Positions 61,172 through 64,000 of a DNA stretch of 64,000 nt are shown here, in pieces. Position numbers and translations under genes: made by a program. This DNA is from Rhodovarius crocodyli (lineage in GTDB: Bacteria; Pseudomonadota; Alphaproteobacteria; Acetobacterales; Acetobacteraceae), in assembly GCA_945901085.1 (NCBI GenBank), contig CAMDJV010000002.1:124001-188000 (forward strand), in the 5' to 3' direction. Numbering within the stretch: the stretch's first letter is position 1; each line of letters opens with the position of its first letter. The notes below the pieces were generated by a model. It was given only the letters and a program-made list of their open reading frames with translations, was not told the DNA's origin and searched no databases.

Positions 61172-62683
61172 CTAGGCCCAGGCCGTTGCGGCCTTTCCTT
61201 CCTTGTCGCGCTTGCGTTGCACCGAACTTGGTATTCGCAGCGCGTCCCGATACTTCGCCACAGTCCGACGGGCGATGTCCACACCTTCTTCACGCAACCG
61301 CAACACAATTGCATCGTCGGACAGCACACAGGCTGCGGTTTCGGCATCGACCATGGTCTTGATGCGGTGGCGCACCGCCGCCGCGCTGACGGATTCGCCC
61401 CCCGCGGTGCCGCTGATGGCGGTGGTAAAGAAAAATTTCAGCTCCAGCACGCCGCGCGGCGTGGCGATGTATTTATTCGCGGTCACCCGGCTGACGGTGC
61501 TTTCGTGCATCTCCACCGTCTCCGCCACCTCGCGCAGGATCAGCGGCTTGAGGAATTCCACCCCGTGGCGGAAGAAGCCATCCTGCCGCTGCACGATATC
61601 GGCGGCCACCTTCAGGATGGTATTGGCGCGCTGTTCAAGGCTTTTCACCATCCAATTTGCGGTTTGCAGCTTCTCGGCCACAAAGGCTTTCTGATCCTTA
61701 TCGGTGGTGCGCAGCATGCAGCGTGCCGCGAAACCCTGGTTGATGAGCACGCGAGGCAGTGTCTCGGGGTTCAGTTCCAAAATCCAACTGCCATCGGGGC
61801 CAGCGCGCATGAGCACATCAGGCTCGATGGGCCTCGCGGGCGTGACATCGAAGCCAGCGCCGGGCTTGGGATCGAGCCGCTTGATTTCGGCGATCATCTC
61901 GGCGAGATCCTCGGCATCGACCCCGCAGCAGGCCTGCAGCGCGCGGTAATCGCGCCGCGCCAGCAGCGGCAGATTGTCCAGCAGCGCTTCCATCGCCGGG
62001 TCCAACCGGTTCTTCTCCGCCAATTGGGCGCCCAGGCATTCGGCCAGATTGGCCGCGAACATGCCGGTGGGGTCGAGCCGTTGCAGCCGCAGCCTGACGC
62101 CCTCCACCACCTCCTTGGCGCATCCCAGCCGCGCGGCCATGGCCGCGACATCCACCACCAGACGGCCCGAAGGCTCCAGCATGGCCAACATGGCGCTGGC
62201 GATCAGTTGCTCACGGGGCTCACGAAAACCAAGGCGAATTTGCTCTGACAGATGCTCGCGCAGCGTGGGTTCGCGGCCGGCCAGGTTCTCGATGGTGGAG
62301 AGGTCATCGCCGAAATCGCTTCGACCGCCTGCACCCAGGCTGGAACTGAAGGGTGTGCCCTCGTCATGCACATTGGACCAATCGGCGTCGAGCGGCGCTG
62401 CTGCCTCACTCGGCAGTGAATCGGCCGCCGCCGCAGCGGCGCTGTCACGGCTGTCGAGCACCGGCAGCACATCCGCGCGGCGGCCATCCTCCATCGCGGG
62501 CTCGGGGCGTTCATCACGCTCCAGCAGCGGGTTGCGCTCCAGCTCCTCCTCGACGAAGGCAGCCACTTCCAAATTGGAGCTTTGCAACAATTTGATGGCC
62601 TGCCGCAGCTGCGGCGTCATCACCAGGGATTGCGACTGCCGGAGATCCAGCCGCAAGCCGGAGCTTCTCGGCCCTATCGCCAT
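61172..62683 (-). CDS. rpoN: RNA polymerase sigma-54 factor
   Basis: A 503-residue sigma-54. Region I: LDLRQSQSLVMTPQLRQAIK with LLQSSNLEVAAFVEEELE; an acidic region II; region III with the core-binding helices; the HTH near residue 395 (LREVAETVEMHESTVSRVTA) and the RpoN box ARRTVAKYRDALRIPSSVQR near the end. It works with an enhancer-binding AAA protein, none of which is in this window. Position between lptB and hpf is standard. The start is ATG 62683, 45 bp downstream of lptB. Confidence 0.96.
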   Translation of the reverse strand: MAIGPRSSGLRLDLRQSQSLVMTPQLRQAIKLLQSSNLEVAAFVEEELERNPLLERDERPEPAMEDGRRADVLPVLDSRDSAAAAAADSLPSEAAAPLDADWSNVHDEGTPFSSSLGAGGRSDFGDDLSTIENLAGREPTLREHLSEQIRLGFREPREQLIASAMLAMLEPSGRLVVDVAAMAARLGCAKEVVEGVRLRLQRLDPTGMFAANLAECLGAQLAEKNRLDPAMEALLDNLPLLARRDYRALQACCGVDAEDLAEMIAEIKRLDPKPGAGFDVTPARPIEPDVLMRAGPDGSWILELNPETLPRVLINQGFAARCMLRTTDKDQKAFVAEKLQTANWMVKSLEQRANTILKVAADIVQRQDGFFRHGVEFLKPLILREVAETVEMHESTVSRVTANKYIATPRGVLELKFFFTTAISGTAGGESVSAAAVRHRIKTMVDAETAACVLSDDAIVLRLREEGVDIARRTVAKYRDALRIPSSVQRKRDKEGKAATAWA

Positions 62684-62728
62684 GGCACTGCGGCCGGTTT
62701 GGCGCGAATAGGGTCCATGGCGAACAAA

Positions 62729-63478
62729 CTACAACGAGAATTTTTCGCCCAGGTAAACGCGGCGCACACCTTCATGCGCCACGATATCCTTCGGGCTGCC
62801 CTCCATCAGCACCAGGCCATCATGCAGGATATAGGCCCGGTCAATGATCTCGAGTGTTTCGCGCACATTGTGCTCGGTGATCAGCACGCCGATGCCGCGA
62901 TTCTTCAGGTGCTTCACCAGGTCGCGGATTTCGGAGACGGCGATGGGGTCGATGCCCGCCAGGGGCTCGTCCAGCAGGATATAGGCAGGGTGGGTGGCCA
63001 GTGCGCGGGCGATTTCGCAGCGCCGCCGCTCACCGCCCGATAGCGCCAGCGCCGGCGCGCGGCGCAAATGGCCAATGCCGAATTCCGCCAGGAGATTGTC
63101 CAGCATCTCCTCCCGCCGCTCGCGGATCGGCTCCACCACCTCCAGCGCGGCGCGGATATTATCCTCGACTGAAAGGCCACGGAAAATCGACGCTTCCTGC
63201 GGCAGATAGCCCAAACCGAGCCGCGCCCGGCGATACATCGGCAGCTTGGTGACATCGTGGCCATCCATCGTCACCGTGCCCTCATCGGGTGAGACAAGGC
63301 CGGTGATCATGTAGAAGGTCGTCGTCTTGCCGGCACCATTGGGCCCCAGAAGCCCCACCGCCTCACCGCGCTTGAGGCTGAGCGATACACCGCGCACCAC
63401 CGGCCGCTTGCGGTAGCGCTTGACCAGATTGGTGGCGACAAGGCCGCCAGCGCCGTCGAGAGCTTCAAAGGCGGTCAT
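62729..63478 (-). CDS. lptB: Lipopolysaccharide export ATPase LptB
   Basis: ATP-binding subunit of the LptB2FG complex, which extracts LPS from the inner membrane. 249 residues: Walker A GLLGPNGAGKTTTFYMITGL near residue 42, the Q-loop GLGYLPQEASIFRGLSVEDN, the ABC signature LSGGERRRCEIARAL and Walker B YILLDEPLAGIDP, with the switch His in LITEHNVRETLEIID. ATG 63478 overlaps the lptA stop as ATGA. Confidence 0.96.
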   Translation of the reverse strand: MTAFEALDGAGGLVATNLVKRYRKRPVVRGVSLSLKRGEAVGLLGPNGAGKTTTFYMITGLVSPDEGTVTMDGHDVTKLPMYRRARLGLGYLPQEASIFRGLSVEDNIRAALEVVEPIRERREEMLDNLLAEFGIGHLRRAPALALSGGERRRCEIARALATHPAYILLDEPLAGIDPIAVSEIRDLVKHLKNRGIGVLITEHNVRETLEIIDRAYILHDGLVLMEGSPKDIVAHEGVRRVYLGEKFSL

Positions 63479-64000
63479 TGTGGCGTCCCCGTGGGCGGCG
63501 GCGTGGCCCGCCGCTGCTGCTGTTGCTGCGGCACGATCAGCCCCTGCACGCGGGCGCCTGGGGCATTCACCAAGCGCGAGATGCCGGTATTGAAGTTGAC
63601 CAGCGCCTCAGTGCCATTCACCTGATTATCGCCACGGGTGATGCGGACATTGCCCAGGATGCGGGCGAGGCCGGTCTCGGCTGAATAGACACCACGATCG
63701 CCGCGCACGACTTCGGTTTCGGTGCGAATCTCGACATTGCCGAAGAGTTCCACCCGGTCGATCCGGCCTGAGCCTGGCGGCGGTGGCGCGGCGCCGGGTG
63801 TTGTGCTGCGCACCGGCGCGGGTGTCCCCTCGGGCGTGAGATAGGAGACCAGGGTATCGGCGCCGACATAGCGGTTATCCTTGGTCCTCAGCACCGCATT
63901 GCCGCGCGCTACGGCCATGCGGCGCTGGCTCCAATATTCGAGGCTGTCGCGCGCCACGATGTTCTGGTTGGGGGTGGTCAGCGCCAATTGCCGGCCGGTG
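63475..64000 (-). CDS. lptA: LPS transport periplasmic protein LptA (5' end outside window)
   Basis: Partial: the visible part is the C-terminal 175 residues or so of an OstA-like periplasmic bridge protein. The repeated beta-strands are evident (YWSQRRMAVARGNAVLRTKD; ELFGNVEIRTETEVVRGDRG; LARILGNVRITRGDNQVNGT; EALVNFNTGISRLVNAPGAR). A Pro- and Gln-rich tail follows, ending in QQQQQRRATPPPTGTP. The stop overlaps the lptB start by four bases. The N-terminal signal peptide is beyond base 64000. Confidence 0.88.
   Translation of the reverse strand, partial: TGRQLALTTPNQNIVARDSLEYWSQRRMAVARGNAVLRTKDNRYVGADTLVSYLTPEGTPAPVRSTTPGAAPPPPGSGRIDRVELFGNVEIRTETEVVRGDRGVYSAETGLARILGNVRITRGDNQVNGTEALVNFNTGISRLVNAPGARVQGLIVPQQQQQRRATPPPTGTPQ

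Noticed and set aside
1-64000. tRNA, rRNA, riboswitch or insertion sequence
   Set aside because: No cloverleaf, rRNA segment, transposase or terminal inverted repeat with target duplication was found when reading both strands; short RNAs cannot be excluded without a covariance search.

Overview
The window is a stretch of GC-rich bacterial chromosome. Gene content points to an alphaproteobacterium of the Acetobacteraceae, Roseomonas-like: three tripartite-tricarboxylate (Bug) receptor genes and a TRAP transporter, many short ATGA-type overlaps, the lptA-lptB-rpoN-hpf block, a CheZ-type phosphatase, a small HIG1-type membrane protein and the pssA/psd pair. The genus is an inference from content and codon style; no rRNA or tRNA gene was seen to test it.

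Layout. 1-2303 (minus): TRAP transporter dctP-dctQ-dctM. 2417-3809 (plus): a small cassette with its own AT-rich promoter that reads as a frameshifted polymorphic-toxin-type protein (DUF4258-like C terminus) followed by two immunity-like genes. 3828-5992: DMT permease and luciferase-like oxidoreductase. 5995-11992 (minus): heavy-metal-type RND pump (fusion protein, pump, TolC). 12201-15564: TPP enzyme, small membrane protein, AraC regulator, with repeat elements. 16062-20209 (minus): TIM-barrel isomerase, surA, rsmA, M20 hydrolase. 20348-27734 (minus): nitronate monooxygenase, pnp, purK, purE, aminopeptidase P. 27888-29893: lepA and a 65-aa gene. 29894-33404 (minus): a single-chain restriction-modification enzyme with a small partner gene. 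33558-36138: sulfatase-family hydrolase and a Bug receptor. 36139-38033 (minus): cbpM, cbpA, cheZ. 38259-39984 (minus): ycgN, a DapA-family gene, a cupin. 40069-40584: a membrane-anchored collagen-like protein. 40599-41066: debris of a penicillin-binding protein 1C gene. 41293-48234: HAE-type RND pump, an orphan CoxL-like molybdenum hydroxylase subunit and a HIG1-type protein. 48220-52304 (minus): WecA-like transferase, NUDIX protein, two Bug receptors. 52478-58732: lipoprotein, cytochrome b561, membrane protein, psd, pssA, a moxR/VWA pair and another membrane protein. 58775-60238: an AT-rich ppx/gppA gene that looks foreign. 60528-64000 (minus): hpf, rpoN, lptB and the 3' part of lptA.

The housekeeping parts concern envelope biogenesis (lptA/B, surA, pssA, psd, WecA-like), translation and RNA (lepA, hpf, rsmA, pnp) and purine synthesis. 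The accessory parts are the most informative: the toxin/immunity-like cassette at 2417-3809, the restriction-modification cassette at 29894-33404, the collagen-like protein beside the pbpC remnant, the AT-rich ppx gene, and a roughly 100-bp two-hairpin intergenic repeat present three times (14366, 15875, 38158). No CRISPR array, insertion sequence, rRNA or tRNA gene was recognised.
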